DNA of 64,000 nucleotides from CAVVAE01 sp963746185 (GTDB lineage: Bacteria > Actinomycetota > Actinomycetes > Propionibacteriales > Nocardioidaceae), in the NCBI GenBank assembly GCA_963746185.1, contig CAVVAE010000004.1:1798001-1862000 (forward strand), in the 5' to 3' direction. Below, one piece after another: positions 8,561 to 16,439 of this stretch (position 1 is its first letter; each line of letters starts with the position of its first letter). A program made the position numbers and the translations under genes. Below the pieces are notes generated by a model. It did not search any database. It was not told where the DNA came from and worked only from the letters and a program-made list of their open reading frames with translations.

Positions 8561-9880
8561 TTGCCGGCTTCGAACGAGAAACGGACGAGCTTGATCGTCG
8601 ACGTGCTGATCGAGGCCTTTGAGCCGCTGATGAAAGCCGACCCCGAGGGCTTCCGGACGAAGTTTCGGAAGATGGCGGCGGATCCCTTCGCGTTCTATCG
8701 CGGCAGCGCCTGTCTCTTCTACGCCGACATGGCCAGCCGCAAGGAGCACACCGCCGACGAACGCACAAGTCGGGTGTGGATCCACGGCGACCTGCACGTC
8801 GAGAACTTCGGTACGTACATGAACTCTGAAGGAGTGCTCGTCTTCGACGTCAACGACTTCGACGAGGCCTATCTCGGGCACTTCTCCTGGGACCTCCGCC
8901 GCTTCGTGGCCAGCCTGGCCCTGTTGGGGTGGCAGAAAGCGCTTCCCGAGGATGACATCCGCGACCTTGCCACCGGTTACCTGCAGGCGTACGTCGACCA
9001 GGTGGGGCACTACGTCGAGGAACCGCATGATGAGGCGTTCGCCCTGCGCCTCGACAACACAGACGGAGCCGTTCACGAGGTCTTGCTCGCTGCCCGGCTC
9101 TCGACCAGGAACGCGCTGCTGGACTCGATGACCGAGATCGTGGACAACGAACGACGGTTCACCAGGGGAGCCGACGTGCGGGTGCTGAACAAGACAGAGC
9201 GCAGCCGGGTCGAGGCAGCGTTCAAGCGCTACCTCAAGACGATTCCAGACGCCAAGCGTGAGCGTCATGACGTGTTCTACGACGTCAAGGACATCGTCGG
9301 TAAGAAGGGGTTCGGGATCGGGAGTGCGGGCTTGCCGGCGTACAACGTGCTCATCGAGGGCTACAACCAGGCGCTCGAGAACGACATCGTCCTGACGATG
9401 AAGCAGGGCAACGTCGCGGCAGCAAGCCGCGTGGTCGACGACGAACGGGTGCGGGACTTCTTCGAGCACGAGGGACATCGCACGGTCGTGAGCCAGCGGG
9501 AGTTGCAGGTGCACACCGACCCGTTCCTCGGTTGGACGACGGTCGGCAAGGTGGGGTTCGTGGTGTCCGAGCTGTCGCCGTACGAAGCAGACCTCGACTG
9601 GGCAGAGGTCACCGAGCCGGATGAGATGGCGCCAGCCCTCACGTTGCTGGGCTGGGCGACCGCCAAGGTCCATTGCGTCTCCGATGAGGACAGCGACGAA
9701 AACCTCGTCGACTTCCAGACGGAGGAGGTGATCGCTGGGGCCATCGGCGACGATATCGATGCTTTCATTGACGAGATCGTCGACTTCGGGATCAGCTATG
9801 CCGTCAAGGCACGCAGAGACCATGCCCTCTTCGTCGATGCGTTCCGCGAGGGCGCGTTCGACCTGGTGTCGGCAACCTGA
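8561..9880 (+). CDS. DUF2252 family protein
   Basis: A 439-residue member of the DUF2252 family, which has a kinase-like fold by its motifs. HGDLHVENFG (about 75-84) and VFDVNDFDEAYLG (about 94-106) resemble the catalytic loop and metal-binding segments of aminoglycoside-phosphotransferase-type folds. A TTG start at 8561 is chosen because AGGAG lies 8 bases upstream and the family N-terminus follows. No signal peptide. The biochemical role is unknown. A good terminator follows at 9923. Confidence 0.85.
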   Translation: MPASNEKRTSLIVDVLIEAFEPLMKADPEGFRTKFRKMAADPFAFYRGSACLFYADMASRKEHTADERTSRVWIHGDLHVENFGTYMNSEGVLVFDVNDFDEAYLGHFSWDLRRFVASLALLGWQKALPEDDIRDLATGYLQAYVDQVGHYVEEPHDEAFALRLDNTDGAVHEVLLAARLSTRNALLDSMTEIVDNERRFTRGADVRVLNKTERSRVEAAFKRYLKTIPDAKRERHDVFYDVKDIVGKKGFGIGSAGLPAYNVLIEGYNQALENDIVLTMKQGNVAAASRVVDDERVRDFFEHEGHRTVVSQRELQVHTDPFLGWTTVGKVGFVVSELSPYEADLDWAEVTEPDEMAPALTLLGWATAKVHCVSDEDSDENLVDFQTEEVIAGAIGDDIDAFIDEIVDFGISYAVKARRDHALFVDAFREGAFDLVSAT

Positions 9881-9922
9881 TGATGGGCGTGATGGCGGCG
9901 ACGGCCGCGCCGAGAGAAGGTA

Positions 9923-9953
9923 CGGCAGGACACGAGTCACCCGTGCCCTGCCG
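9923..9953 (+). terminator. terminator after DUF2252 gene
   Basis: CGGCAGGACACG pairs with CGTGCCCTGCCG around a 7-base loop with one A:C mismatch, followed by GCCTTTGTT. It lies 43 bases past the DUF2252 stop. The remaining sequence to 10117 shows no gene. Confidence 0.65.
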
Positions 9954-10117
9954 GCCTTTGTTCTGACGCCGCGTGGTCCTGTAGGTCAGGTGGTTCAGAC
10001 CGACACGGCATACGTCTTGTGAGGAAGATACGGCATATCAGACCGCTGCGTGAGGGGTTTTCGTGAAGAAATACCGCCGGAAGACGCGCCGATCAGCACA
10101 CCTCCTACAGTGGATGC

Positions 10118-10399
10118 ATGTGTAGAAACATCAGACCGCTCCATAACTTCGAGCCCCCGGCGACCGTCGACGAGATCGAGGCTGCCGCGACCCAGTTCGT
10201 CCGCAAGGTCGCGGGGATGACCAAGCCTTCGGCAGCGAACCAGCACGTGTTCGACCAAGCCATCGCCGACATCACGGCTTCGACCCGGCAGATGCTGGAG
10301 GGGCTCGTCACGCACGCGCCCAAACGTGACCGGGACGTCGAGCGGGCGAAGGCCAAGGCCCGCAGCGAGAAACGGTTCGGAACCGCCGCAAGCGCATGA
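10118..10399 (+). CDS. DUF2277 family protein
   Basis: A 93-residue cytoplasmic protein whose start MCRNIRPLHNFEPPAT is the near-invariant signature of the DUF2277 family. The middle part (EIEAAATQFVRKVAGMTKPS) is also typical; the tail is basic. ATG at 10118 with a CACCTCC-rich upstream stretch and no strong ribosome site. Function unknown; the family is widespread in actinobacteria. Confidence 0.9.
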   Translation: MCRNIRPLHNFEPPATVDEIEAAATQFVRKVAGMTKPSAANQHVFDQAIADITASTRQMLEGLVTHAPKRDRDVERAKAKARSEKRFGTAASA

Positions 10400-10445
10400 G
10401 GCCCACCCGGCGTATCACGGCGTGGTTCGCGGCCTCCCTAGAGGC

Positions 10446-10595
10446 ATGGCCACGCCGTTCGACGCCGGAACTGACTCCGCCTCAGGGCGGGAGTCGACGT
10501 TCCTCGACCCTGCCCCGATCGCGGCCTTCCTTGCCGCGTTCGCCGCGCTGTCAGGAGTTGCCGCCGTCGTCCTGGCGCTGGTCGGCGTACCCTGA
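10446..10595 (+). CDS. possible 49-residue membrane peptide
   Basis: A short frame starting MATPFDAGTDSASG with one hydrophobic helix (PIAAFLAAFAALSGVAAVVLALVG). An AGAGG lies directly before the ATG, too close for good initiation. It occupies the 250-base gap before the GAF-ANTAR gene. I recognise no family, and the frame could be chance in high-GC DNA. Confidence 0.25.
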   Translation: MATPFDAGTDSASGRESTFLDPAPIAAFLAAFAALSGVAAVVLALVGVP

Positions 10596-10650
10596 AGTTT
10601 CTGGCGTCAACTTGCGGATCGATGCCGGTCGCCGATGATCGGATGAGCCC

Positions 10651-11328
10651 ATGCTGAGCAGTCCCGAGGAGTTCGCGGCACTAGCGATGTCGCTGACGCA
10701 GGAGCCCGATGTTGAGCAGACGGTGGGGAGCATCGTGGAGTTCGCCAAGGTCGGTCTCGACTGCGACCACGCCGGTGTCCACATCAAGCATCAGCGCAGA
10801 ATTGAGACAGCGGCCGCAAGCGACCCGGTGATCGCTCGAGCCGACGAGCTTCAGACCGAGACGGGTGAGGGCCCATGCCTCGACGCGGTGTGGGAGCAGG
10901 ACAGTTTCCTGGTCACGGATGCAGCCACGGATCCCCGCTGGCCCACGTATGGCCCGATGGCTGCCGAGCTCGGACTTCACAGCATCTTGAGTGTCCGGCT
11001 CTCCGACACTGAACACACTCTTGGTGCGCTCAACTTTTACTCGACCCGCGTCCGGGAGTTCGACGAAGATGACATCGCCGTCGCTCAGATCCTCGGGCGG
11101 CATGCCTCGGTAGCGCTGTCCATTGCCCGGCGCGAGGAGAATCTGCTGACTGCGATCGACGCCCGGCATCTCATTGGCCTGGCTCAGGGCATCTTGATGG
11201 AGCGCTACGGCCTCAGCGCCGACAAAGCGTTCGCGGTCCTTCGTCGTTACTCGCAGGATCACAACATCAAGCTCCGTGAGCTCGCCGACCGGGTCATCAA
11301 CACCCGAGAGCTACCCGAGAGCCCCTGA
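10651..11328 (+). CDS. GAF-ANTAR antiterminator regulator
   Basis: A 225-residue regulator with an N-terminal GAF domain (about 10-160) and a C-terminal ANTAR RNA-binding domain (about 165-220). The GAF part contains the common TGEGPCLDAVWEQDSFLVTD stretch; the ANTAR part reads IGLAQGILMERYGLSADKAFAVLRRYSQ. ANTAR proteins bind dual-hexaloop RNA to prevent termination; the target here is unknown. It stands alone, with stress-type small genes on both sides. A second GAF-ANTAR gene is at 18650. Confidence 0.9.
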   Translation: MLSSPEEFAALAMSLTQEPDVEQTVGSIVEFAKVGLDCDHAGVHIKHQRRIETAAASDPVIARADELQTETGEGPCLDAVWEQDSFLVTDAATDPRWPTYGPMAAELGLHSILSVRLSDTEHTLGALNFYSTRVREFDEDDIAVAQILGRHASVALSIARREENLLTAIDARHLIGLAQGILMERYGLSADKAFAVLRRYSQDHNIKLRELADRVINTRELPESP

Positions 11329-11358
11329 TGATGCGCGGCTTGCTCTGGTGCCGATCGG

Positions 11359-11628
11359 CTACTGGGTTCGGACGTCTCCGCCCTGCCCGTTGTGGGCGGA
11401 CGAGTGGATGGCGCTGCCGGCCTTCTTCGCGGCCTCGCCGAGCTTCTCGCCCACCTCTGGCGCCTTTTCGCGGGCGAAGTCCTGGGCTTGCCGGTTGGCC
11501 TGCTGGACGCGCGGGTTGGTCCAGAAGCGTTCGGCCATCGTGACGATTTGGTCGTAGCGCTCGCGTCCGGCCCTCGCTCCGAGAACGTACCCCGTGGCTC
11601 CGGCAGCGAGCAGAAGGAGCTTGCTCAT
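11359..11628 (-). CDS. YtxH-like small envelope protein
   Basis: An 89-residue protein beginning MSKLLLLAAGATGYVLGARAG, a short glycine-containing hydrophobic helix typical of actinobacterial YtxH-like proteins, followed by an amphipathic region (RERYDQI, FAREKAPEVGEKLGEAAKKAG). The ATG at 11628 has a GAGGAG site at good spacing. A stress-sigma-type promoter matching that of the GPGG gene lies 83 bases upstream. Likely membrane-anchored and stress-induced. Confidence 0.8.
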   Translation of the reverse strand: MSKLLLLAAGATGYVLGARAGRERYDQIVTMAERFWTNPRVQQANRQAQDFAREKAPEVGEKLGEAAKKAGSAIHSSAHNGQGGDVRTQ

Positions 11629-11696
11629 TATGGCTCTCCTCGTTGTTGTGGTCTGCACCTGACAGCATCAGTCTGCATCGTCGTCGTCCGCGTGAC

Positions 11697-11743
11697 GACC
11701 TCGGGTTTTCGTTCCCCTGTGGTGGAAATCGAAACCTGAGGTC
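11697..11743. repeat. imperfect inverted repeat over the promoter
   Basis: GACCTCGGGTTTTCG and CGAAACCTGAGGTC pair with one mismatch and one bulge around an 18-base loop. The element overlaps the stress-type promoter at 11711-11737, so it could be a regulator site or an RNA hairpin. The rest of 11629-11977 holds no gene I can support. Confidence 0.5.
11711..11737 (-). promoter_or_regulatory. stress-sigma-type promoter, copy 2
   Basis: On the minus strand AGGTTT, a 14-base spacer and GGGGAAC match the elements at 7729-7755 base for base outside the spacer. It would drive the YtxH-like gene at 11628. Confidence 0.6.
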
Positions 11744-11977
11744 AGGTTGACGAGGTCCAAAACCGGCATACCTAGGTGATCGTCCGGTGGCCGGGCTGCA
11801 GAGGTCAGCTGAGCGAGGGATCGCGTGGCGTCCCCGCGCACGTTTTTCGGCATGCCACCGGGTTTGGTGAAGGTGCGTGGGACGAGCGACTGCATACGGC
11901 GAAGGCCGTCGGGTCCGGAGGAGACGCTGCGTTGCCTGGTGCGTCGTATGGTCGCAGGCGACCATCGAGTGAGGAGA

Positions 11978-12136
11978 TCAGGCGCCGCTCAACAAGAGAC
12001 CCGCGATGGATGCGCACACCATGGCAATGAACACGAGGAGCATCCAGACGAGCGTGTCAGGGCGAGGCCAACGTAGGCTGGCCTTGTCCGCTGGTCGCTT
12101 GGTGACGACTCGCGGGCTCGTGGCTCTGAGGCTCAT
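11978..12136 (-). CDS. 52-residue single-pass membrane protein
   Basis: A small protein starting MSLRATSPRVVTKRPADKAS, basic at first, then WPRPDTLVWMLLVFIAMVCASIAGLLLSGA, a clear transmembrane helix. GGAAGGGA lies about 8 bases before the ATG at 12136. A basic N-terminus plus C-terminal helix is the layout of many actinobacterial stress membrane peptides. No family recognised. The 237 bases between it and arsR show no further gene. Confidence 0.5.
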   Translation of the reverse strand: MSLRATSPRVVTKRPADKASLRWPRPDTLVWMLLVFIAMVCASIAGLLLSGA

Positions 12137-12373
12137 CTGTGTGTCCCTTCCGTGCACATCGCGATGGTCGACTGGAGCTTCCAGTGGGGTTCGATGTCTG
12201 TATTTGATTCTGAATCCACCATGGCCCCGAAACCGTTGCATGACACGCGATCTGGGGAAAGATAAGCCGAACTGACTACAAGCGTCTGGACCGTTCGTGC
12301 CCTCTCGACGTCATCCGGCACGCGATCGATTGCACTGTGTCGCCGGCGCGCTGCGGTGCGTGAGAAATCCGCG

Positions 12374-12736
12374 TCAGCAGCAGTTCAGGTCGAGCACCCG
12401 GGCGATCGCCGTGAGGGACTCCGGGACGAGGGAGTAGTACACGTTCATCCCACGGCGTTCCTTGGTGACCAGGCCAGCTTCGAGCAACTGCTTGAGGTGG
12501 TGGCTGACGGTTGGCTCCGACAACTTCACGGCCGGAGCAAGTTCACAGGTGCAGGCCTCGCCGTCCGATTGAGACACCAAGATCGAGATGAGCTGAACGC
12601 GGACCGGATCGCCGAGTGCCTTCAGCCGGCGCGCCAACGCGAACGCGTCTTCGTCCGACACCATCTGGGTGCCCGCAGCCAACGGGGCACAACAGAGAGG
12701 AGAGGTGTCTTCGAGGAGCGGCAGCGTTTTCGGCAT
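12374..12736 (-). CDS. arsR: ArsR-family arsenite-responsive repressor
   Basis: A 120-residue winged-helix repressor. The N-terminal Cys15-Cys16 pair (SPLCCAPL), Cys62 and Cys64 (EACTCEL) and the recognition helix KLSEPTVSHHLKQL fit the actinobacterial ArsR type, for which an As(III) site using Cys15, Cys16 and a cysteine at the start of the HTH is described in Corynebacterium. A second pair ends the protein (LDLNCC). It is divergent from the ars operon, with two palindromes between, and probably represses both directions until arsenite binds. Confidence 0.92.
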   Translation of the reverse strand: MPKTLPLLEDTSPLCCAPLAAGTQMVSDEDAFALARRLKALGDPVRVQLISILVSQSDGEACTCELAPAVKLSEPTVSHHLKQLLEAGLVTKERRGMNVYYSLVPESLTAIARVLDLNCC

Positions 12737-12757
12737 GACAGCAATCTTGCCACTTCC

Positions 12758-12771
12758 TTGACATATATCAA
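12758..12771. promoter_or_regulatory. ArsR operator, site 1
   Basis: TTGACATATATCAA is a near-perfect 14-base palindrome of the kind bound by ArsR/CmtR repressors. It lies 22 bases upstream of arsR and overlaps TATA-like sequence that could serve as a -10 element in the minus direction. Confidence 0.65.
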
Positions 12772-12802
12772 AGAGGTAGGCAGCATGGGTTTCCCCGACA
12801 CC

Positions 12803-12818
12803 TTCGACATACGTCGAA
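12803..12818. promoter_or_regulatory. ArsR operator, site 2
   Basis: TTCGACATACGTCGAA is a 16-base palindrome with 6-base arms, 26 bases upstream of the flavoprotein start. It shares the GACATA core with site 1 and is the likely operator for the rightward operon. Confidence 0.6.
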
Positions 12819-12844
12819 ACAGAGCCCGGCTCGGAGAGTGACTG

Positions 12845-14185
12845 ATGAGCAAAGAGCAGCCGACCCAGCCGCTGAAGACGCTACCGGTGGTCGTCATCGG
12901 CGCCGGGCCCGTCGGGCTCGCCGCCGCGGTTCATCTCAAGGCCTACGGACTGTCTCCGTTGGTCTTCGAGGCCGGTGGGCAGGCGGGTGCAGCGATCGAT
13001 GCTTGGAGTCATATCCGAACGTTCACCCCGTGGCGCTACATCATCGATGATGAAGCGGCCAAACTCCTGGCGCCCACCGGATGGAGTCACCCAGATGGTG
13101 ACTACCCTCCTACGGGGGGCGAGATCGTCGCTCAATACCTGACGCCACTCGCCGCGGCTCTCGGTCGCGACGTTGTCCGGACCAACACCCGGGTGATTGC
13201 TGTGTCGCGTCAAGGTCTCGACAAGTCCCGCAGCATCGGACGTGCAGAGCGCCCATTCGTCGTACGGATCGCCACCGCCGACGGCACGACAACGGACGTG
13301 CTGGCTAGTGCAGTCATTGACGCTTCCGGCACCTGGGAGCAGCCGAACCCCCTTGGCGCGTCTGGACTACCAGCAACAGGCGAGCATCAAGCCAGGAAGT
13401 TCTTGGTCGGGCCGCTTCCGGATGTGCTGGGACGTGAGCGTGCGCGGTTCGCCGGAAGACGGACGCTTGTCGTGGGGCTCGGCCACTCCGCGGCGAACAC
13501 GCTACTGAACCTCACCCAGCTCGCACGTGAAGAACCCGGCACTGAGATCGTCTGGGCGATCCGGGCACCGTCGCCGGTCGGGTTGTTCGGTGGCGGCGAG
13601 GCTGACGAGCTACCGGCGCGCGGAAGGCTCGGCGCCGAGTTGCGCGCACAAGTCGCCGCCCACGCGATCGACCTGCACTCCAGTTTCGAGACCGTGACGA
13701 TCGAGCAGAGCGGCAAGACTGCCACCGTCATCGGTCATACGCCCAAAGGTCCGGTGCGACTCGACGGTGTGCACAACATCGCAGCCGCGACCGGATTCCG
13801 GCCAGATCTCGCGATCCTCTCCGAGCTGCGTCTCGACCTCGACCCTGGCTTGGAGGCTCCTAGCCAGCTCGCTCCGCTGATCGACCCCGCCTTCCACAGC
13901 TGCGGCACGGTCCCGCCTCACGGCCATCGCGACCTGGCGCATCCGGAACCCAACTTCTTCATCGCCGGTATGAAGTCCTACGGACGTGCGCCGACGTTCC
14001 TTATTCCCACCGGCAATGAGCAAGTTCGATCCATCGCCGCGGCTCTCGCCGGTGACCTGAAAGCAGCCGACGAAGTTCAGCTCGTGCTGCCTGAGACAGG
14101 CGTCTGTTCCACCGAACTCCCGTTGGCGGATGACGGCAACCCCGGCAGTTGTTGTGGGCCTGCCGCCAGTCCTTGCTGCGGATGA
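12845..14185 (+). CDS. ars-operon FAD/NAD(P)-binding monooxygenase-like protein
   Basis: A 446-residue flavoprotein of the ArsO/flavin-monooxygenase type. The FAD-binding motif VVVIGAGPVGLAAAVHL is at 14-30 and an NAD(P)-binding GLGHSAANTLL near 215. The C-terminus is cysteine-rich (GSCCGPAASPCCG), unusual for the fold and suggestive of metalloid binding. Divergent from arsR and first in the rightward operon. ArsO-type genes occur in actinobacterial ars operons; the reaction is not settled, and oxidation of an arsenical or a thiol compound is inference. Confidence 0.82.
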   Translation: MSKEQPTQPLKTLPVVVIGAGPVGLAAAVHLKAYGLSPLVFEAGGQAGAAIDAWSHIRTFTPWRYIIDDEAAKLLAPTGWSHPDGDYPPTGGEIVAQYLTPLAAALGRDVVRTNTRVIAVSRQGLDKSRSIGRAERPFVVRIATADGTTTDVLASAVIDASGTWEQPNPLGASGLPATGEHQARKFLVGPLPDVLGRERARFAGRRTLVVGLGHSAANTLLNLTQLAREEPGTEIVWAIRAPSPVGLFGGGEADELPARGRLGAELRAQVAAHAIDLHSSFETVTIEQSGKTATVIGHTPKGPVRLDGVHNIAAATGFRPDLAILSELRLDLDPGLEAPSQLAPLIDPAFHSCGTVPPHGHRDLAHPEPNFFIAGMKSYGRAPTFLIPTGNEQVRSIAAALAGDLKAADEVQLVLPETGVCSTELPLADDGNPGSCCGPAASPCCG

Positions 14186-14216
14186 GACGACGAGGAGCAT
14201 GGAGGAGGTGAGGAGC

Positions 14217-14264
14217 ATGGGCTGCTGCGATGACTGCACGTGCACTGACGAAGATTGCTGCTGA
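14217..14264 (+). CDS. 15-residue cysteine-rich ars peptide
   Basis: A micro-gene encoding MGCCDDCTCTDEDCC: six cysteines in fifteen residues (3, 4, 7, 9, 14, 15), the rest mostly Asp and Glu. The ATG at 14217 is preceded by a purine-rich, Shine-Dalgarno-like GGAGGAGGTGAGGAGC; an in-frame ATG at 14199 would add six residues. It sits 31 bases after the flavoprotein and 77 before the aquaporin. Two CC pairs and a CxC echo thiolate As(III) sites and metallothioneins. A chelator or metallochaperone role is inference. Confidence 0.7.
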   Translation: MGCCDDCTCTDEDCC

Positions 14265-14341
14265 AGAGCGAGCAATAGGTCGCGGCCGGACCCGGTCGTG
14301 CCAACAGGTACAGCGGGTCCGGCTCGTGTGGAGGAGGCAGC

Positions 14342-15070
14342 ATGCCGTTGGCCAGATCGGCAGTGGCCGAGTTCGTCGGCACTGCGTTTCTCGTTGCCGC
14401 CATCATCGGCTCGGGCATTGCTGCCCAGAGGCTCTCACCTGATGACGTCGGACTTCAACTGCTCGAGAACAGCCTCATCACCGGCGCAGCGCTTGTCGCC
14501 CTGATCCTCGCGCTCCAACCCGTCTCCGCTGCGTTCAACCCCGTGGTTACCCTGATCGAACGGGCTCTCGGGGCCCTCAGCACCCGCCAAGCCGTCGTAC
14601 ACATCGCAGCTCAGCTGGGTGGCGGCTTCGTGGGGGCCGTCGCCGCGAACCTGATGTTCGAGCTCGACGCCGTCAGCATTGCCGGCCGAGACCGGACGGG
14701 CAGCGGCATGTGGCTAGGAGAGGTGGTCGCAACGCTTGGTCTCGTGCTGGTCATCTTCGGCGTCGTGCGCTCGGGTCGATCGCCCATGGTCGCGTTCGCG
14801 GTGGGGGCCTACATCACTGCTGCCTACTGGTTCACGAGCAGCACCAGTTTCGCCAACCCGGCGGTCACGGTGGCTCGGATGTTCTCCGACACCTTTGCTG
14901 GTATCGCACCCAGCTCGGTGCCGGTGTTCGTCGTCATGCAGCTCGTCGGAGGAGCTCTCGCGTATGGCCTGCTTCTCGTGCTGTATCCCGATGCTGCCGA
15001 TGTGGCGGTTGAACTGGCCAACGGTGCTGAGCCAGTGAGCCGCACTCAAGACGTCAAGGAGATCCGATGA
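14342..15070 (+). CDS. aquaglyceroporin-like arsenite channel
   Basis: A 242-residue MIP-family channel with six helices. The second pore box is canonical (SFANPAVTVAR), while the first is altered to NPV (AAFNPVVTL). In ars operons, AqpS-type channels release arsenite made by ArsC down its gradient, and the 4-base overlap with arsC (ATGA) supports that pairing. ATG at 14342 follows GAGGAGGCAGC. The altered first box may widen the pore, but this is not certain. Confidence 0.85.
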   Translation: MPLARSAVAEFVGTAFLVAAIIGSGIAAQRLSPDDVGLQLLENSLITGAALVALILALQPVSAAFNPVVTLIERALGALSTRQAVVHIAAQLGGGFVGAVAANLMFELDAVSIAGRDRTGSGMWLGEVVATLGLVLVIFGVVRSGRSPMVAFAVGAYITAAYWFTSSTSFANPAVTVARMFSDTFAGIAPSSVPVFVVMQLVGGALAYGLLLVLYPDAADVAVELANGAEPVSRTQDVKEIR

Positions 15071-15471
15071 CCACGCCCGTTGTGCTGTTCGCATGCGTTC
15101 ACAACTCAGGTCGCTCGGTTGCCGCTCGATTGCTGACCGAGCACTACGCCAACGGCAACGTGGAAGCTCGCTCGGCCGGCACCGAGCCGAGTGGGTCGGT
15201 CAACCCGATGATCGCGGCCGTGCTAGCCGAGCGAGGCATCAGTGTGGACGCCGAGACGCCTACCCTGCTCGACGACCAAGTCGTCAAGGAGGCCGATGTG
15301 GTCATCACCATGGGATGCGGTGAGACCTGCCCGTTCTATCCAGGCAAGCGGTATGAGGACTGGGTCGTCGACGACCCGGCGGGCCAAGACCTCGACACCG
15401 CCAGGCGGATCGTGGACGACATCGACCACCGCGTCACGGCGCTGCTGGAGTCTCTGACCTCAAGCGGCTGA
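15067..15471 (+). CDS. arsC: arsenate reductase, LMW-phosphatase type
   Basis: A 134-residue arsenate reductase with the P-loop FACVHNSGRS (nucleophile Cys10). A second pair, Cys84 and Cys88 (MGCGETCPFYPG), fits the three-cysteine relay of thioredoxin-linked ArsC rather than the single-cysteine mycothiol type. The Asp of VVDDPAG (about 103) is the expected general acid. It overlaps the aquaporin stop by 4 bases, so the two are translationally coupled. It reduces arsenate to arsenite for efflux. Confidence 0.92.
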   Translation: MTTPVVLFACVHNSGRSVAARLLTEHYANGNVEARSAGTEPSGSVNPMIAAVLAERGISVDAETPTLLDDQVVKEADVVITMGCGETCPFYPGKRYEDWVVDDPAGQDLDTARRIVDDIDHRVTALLESLTSSG

Positions 15472-15476
15472 CGGCG

Positions 15477-16439
15477 CTAGGCGAAGACCGGGACGAGGTA
15501 TCCCACGGAGATCGCGATGGCGAGGATCGCAGCCGTGTAGCCCGCGAGCAGCCTGATCGGCATCAGCTTGCTTAGCAAGCCAAGCTCCGGGACGTTCACG
15601 CCCGCCGCGGCGATAACCAGCGCGAAGACCGCTCCAACTCCCATCCCCGCCTCATGCAACCCCGCAGCGACTGGCAGGAACGCCTCGGTCGAGACGTAGA
15701 AGGGCGCGCCGAGCAATGCTGCCACCGGCACGGCGAACGGGTTGTCGGGACCGGCGAGGTCCGACACCAGCGAGGTGGGAACGAACCCCACGATGAGCAC
15801 CGCCACGATCACCGCTGCGACGAGCGGCACGGCCAAGCCACGGGTCAGGTCGGTCGCGTAGGCGACGGCGGCGCGAGTTTCGGTGCGCCAGTCACGCCAT
15901 GGTGTGTTGTCGCCGAACAGGTCAGCACTCTTGCCGTCGCAGCTGACGGGTCCCGGCTCGGTGCCCGCCGATGCGACAAGTACGACCTTCGAGGCTCGAG
16001 CAAACGCTGGGCGGAGATGGCGGTCCGCGTGAACCACGTCGGCCAACAGCGACGCCCCGAGTACGGCGAAGAAGGTCAGGATGACGTACGCCACGGTGGC
16101 CTGCCAGCCGAAGAGCAGCACCAAGACACCAGCGACGACCGGGTCAAGTAAGGGGGACGACAACAGGAAGGCCGTCAACGTGGCAGCACGGATGCGCGCA
16201 TCGGCCATCGCGAAGACCACCGGGATCGCGGAGTAGGTGCAAAACGGAGTGACGAAGCCGAGCGCGATGCCTTTCACTGCTCCGACGAGTGCACCGCCAC
16301 CCAGCCAGCGCTGCAGCCTTTCCAAGCCCGCGCGCCTGGCGACCAGCGCTAGGCCGACCGCGACCGCGAGCATCAGCAGCACCATCTCGAGCAGAAGCAC
16401 GGCAAAGTCGAGCGTGACCTGCCCGATTTCCCTACTCAA
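15477..16439 (-). CDS. ArsP/DUF318-type permease
   Basis: A 320-residue membrane protein with eight or more helices of the permease family that includes ArsP. The signature FVTPFCTYSAIPVVF (about 62-76) corresponds to the TPFC(S/T)CSAxP motif; one Cys of the usual pair is Tyr here. ArsP exports trivalent organoarsenicals; here the substrate is inferred from the neighbouring arsR and arsC. The TTG start at 16439 overlaps the stop of the second arsR by 3 bases. The gene converges on arsC with a 5-base gap. Confidence 0.8.
   Translation of the reverse strand: MSREIGQVTLDFAVLLLEMVLLMLAVAVGLALVARRAGLERLQRWLGGGALVGAVKGIALGFVTPFCTYSAIPVVFAMADARIRAATLTAFLLSSPLLDPVVAGVLVLLFGWQATVAYVILTFFAVLGASLLADVVHADRHLRPAFARASKVVLVASAGTEPGPVSCDGKSADLFGDNTPWRDWRTETRAAVAYATDLTRGLAVPLVAAVIVAVLIVGFVPTSLVSDLAGPDNPFAVPVAALLGAPFYVSTEAFLPVAAGLHEAGMGVGAVFALVIAAAGVNVPELGLLSKLMPIRLLAGYTAAILAIAISVGYLVPVFA

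Noticed and set aside
8465..9940. A 491-codon frame opposite DUF2252
   Set aside because: Mirror frame of the DUF2252 gene without recognisable domains.
11668..11895. A 75-codon minus-strand frame upstream of the YtxH-like gene
   Set aside because: It would run over the stress-type promoter and inverted repeat and has no family resemblance.
12785..12841. An 18-codon leader frame (MGFPDTFDIRRNRARLGE) before the ars operon
   Set aside because: It has a ribosome site but spans the second operator, and the transcription start may lie inside it; kept only as a note.
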